From the NCBI GenBank assembly GCA_902796625.1, contig CADBPX010000078.1:1-7374 (forward strand): DNA of 7,374 nt, given 5' to 3'. Origin of the DNA: an uncultured Pseudomonadota bacterium (GTDB lineage: Bacteria > Pseudomonadota > Alphaproteobacteria > RF32 > CAG-239). Below, one piece after another: positions 6,361 to 7,374 of this stretch. The position numbers were made by a program, and so were the translations under genes. The notes under the pieces were generated by a model. The model saw only the letters and a list, made by a program, of their open reading frames with translations, was not told the DNA's origin and made no database searches. Every line of letters starts with the position of its first letter. Positions within the stretch are counted from its first letter, which is position 1.

Positions 6361-7374
6361 TACGCTAGCTTTAACGTTTGTTGTTTTTTTGGTTTTCAGC
6401 TTTTTTGCCATGTATTTGATCCAGACAAAGGCGGCAAAAAAATATGTCAGAACTCAGAAAATTAATGTGTGGGAATTGCCGATTGTTTATATCGGGTTAT
6501 TTTATGTTTTGGGAAGTATCGGATCTTTGTGTCTGTTCGAAAATGCTGATTTTGTTGAACCTCTGACGTTAGCCCGCGTTATTGTCCCGATTATTATGGC
6601 CGTGTTTTTATATGGGTTAGCGGTTTGGCGTGATGATTGGGTTTTGATTGTTGCTTTGATGGCCTGTTTGACGGTTAATACATTAATGCAGCCGCAGAGT
6701 ATGGGAGCGTGGTTGCCTAAACTGCCGTTTGGGGTTGTGATTATTATGGTTGTTGCTTTGGGAACTTTGTATTGTCACTTTTATAAAATTATGAATAATT
6801 CCCTCAGTGCTGTTGCCGTTTCACAAATGATTACTATCGGCGGATTGTGTTTTTTAAGTTATTTTGGTGCGCTTCCGGTCTATACGGCACTGGTCAGTGC
6901 AATGATGCTTGGCGCAATAGCCGCTTATTTAAGTGTTAATTATAATGATGAAAAACTGCCGTTGGATAATGCTTCATGCTTGGTTTTGGCTTATTTGGTG
7001 TGGAATTTACTTTTATTGCAATTGGGAGAATTTTGCTTTTCTTCCTGCTTGATTTTAACCGCGATTTTTTGGGCCGAGTTAGTTATGGCGGTTTGGGGAA
7101 AGTTTATAAATCCGGGAGTCGGAACGTTACGCGAAAATACCGCTTATTATCAAATGGAGCAAAATTATTCAACCAAGGCCATGGTTTTGAATATGTTGCG
7201 TACCGGAGTTGTTGCCTATTTTATCGCTTGGTTCCAGCTGCATTCGGCTAATCAATATTCGCTGTTTGTGTTGACGTTTTTAATCGTAATGTGGCTGAAT
7301 TATACCGCTTTATATCCGGAACGTAAGGCAAAAAAATTGAAAGAGGTCAATCGGGAATTTGTCGCCGGTATAAA
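6356..7374 (+). CDS. Polytopic membrane protein, possibly a divergent MraY/WecA-like (GT4) homologue; 3' end outside the window
   Basis: The reading frame is open for 339 codons and leaves the window without a stop. It starts MNTLALTFVVFLVFSFFA after a strong AGGAGG. About 10-11 hydrophobic helices are visible, near residues 3-22, 42-62, 70-90, 93-110, 121-140, 150-167, 170-192, 205-222, 226-246, 276-295 and 301-318. I do not recognise it outright. The helix count and several motif positions recall the polyprenyl-phosphate sugar-phosphate transferase family (MraY, WecA). These are RDDW (Asp93-Asp94) where WecA has its Asp pair; KIMNNS (146-149) where the family has NFMDG; YLSVN then LPLDNAS (203-207) where it has an N-x-PA segment and GDxGS; and RENTAYY (259-265) where it has RxHxHH. 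Most catalytic residues are replaced, so if related it is probably a non-catalytic or repurposed member. A plain unrelated membrane protein remains possible. It follows rsmB by 41 bp in the same direction. Confidence 0.75.
   Translation, partial: MNTLALTFVVFLVFSFFAMYLIQTKAAKKYVRTQKINVWELPIVYIGLFYVLGSIGSLCLFENADFVEPLTLARVIVPIIMAVFLYGLAVWRDDWVLIVALMACLTVNTLMQPQSMGAWLPKLPFGVVIIMVVALGTLYCHFYKIMNNSLSAVAVSQMITIGGLCFLSYFGALPVYTALVSAMMLGAIAAYLSVNYNDEKLPLDNASCLVLAYLVWNLLLLQLGEFCFSSCLILTAIFWAELVMAVWGKFINPGVGTLRENTAYYQMEQNYSTKAMVLNMLRTGVVAYFIAWFQLHSANQYSLFVLTFLIVMWLNYTALYPERKAKKLKEVNREFVAGI

Noticed and set aside
6976..7251. A 91-codon + strand open frame inside the last gene
   Set aside because: It is out of frame with the long open membrane-protein frame, has no good ribosome binding site and has no recognisable features.
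1..7374. CRISPR array, tRNA or rRNA gene, insertion sequence or attachment site
   Set aside because: No regularly spaced repeats, cloverleaf, transposase or terminal inverted repeats were seen. Nearly all the window is accounted for by five genes.

Overview
The window reads as chromosomal DNA of a Gram-negative bacterium. It holds a tripartite-type (inner membrane plus periplasm) efflux system, which only makes sense in a two-membrane cell. By eye the base composition is modestly AT-rich, with many A/T third positions. Protein style (AcrR/AcrA/AcrB-like trio, RsmB) would suit a low-GC, possibly host-associated proteobacterium such as an alphaproteobacterium, but that placement is inference only.

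Layout: everything is on the + strand and very tightly packed. Bases 1-112 are a control region with two inverted repeats 53 bp apart and a plausible promoter between and over them. Then come an AcrR-like TetR-family repressor (113-736), an AcrA-like membrane fusion protein (738-1916), an AcrB-like RND pump (1931-5053), the 16S rRNA m5C methyltransferase RsmB (5034-6314, overlapping the pump gene by 20 bp), and a polytopic membrane protein that runs off the right edge (6356-7374). Gaps between genes are 1, 14, -20 and 41 bp, no terminator is visible, and no gene-free stretch exceeds about 110 bases. One polycistronic unit is therefore the simplest reading.

How it works together: the repressor most likely binds the inverted repeats and shuts off its own operon. 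A bound drug or metabolite would release it and raise synthesis of the pump. No outer-membrane channel gene is present, so the pump must borrow a TolC-type channel encoded elsewhere. rsmB appears to be a housekeeping gene that has become translationally coupled to the pump genes.

The efflux and rsmB genes are ordinary family members. The parts most worth a second look are at the two ends. At the left are the paired operators, one of which resembles the E. coli AcrR operator. At the right is the last gene, whose ribosome binding site and start codon can fold into a long hairpin. Its protein looks like a divergent member of the MraY/WecA sugar-phosphate transferase fold in which most catalytic motif positions are altered. 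I see no clear sign of a wholly new multi-gene system.
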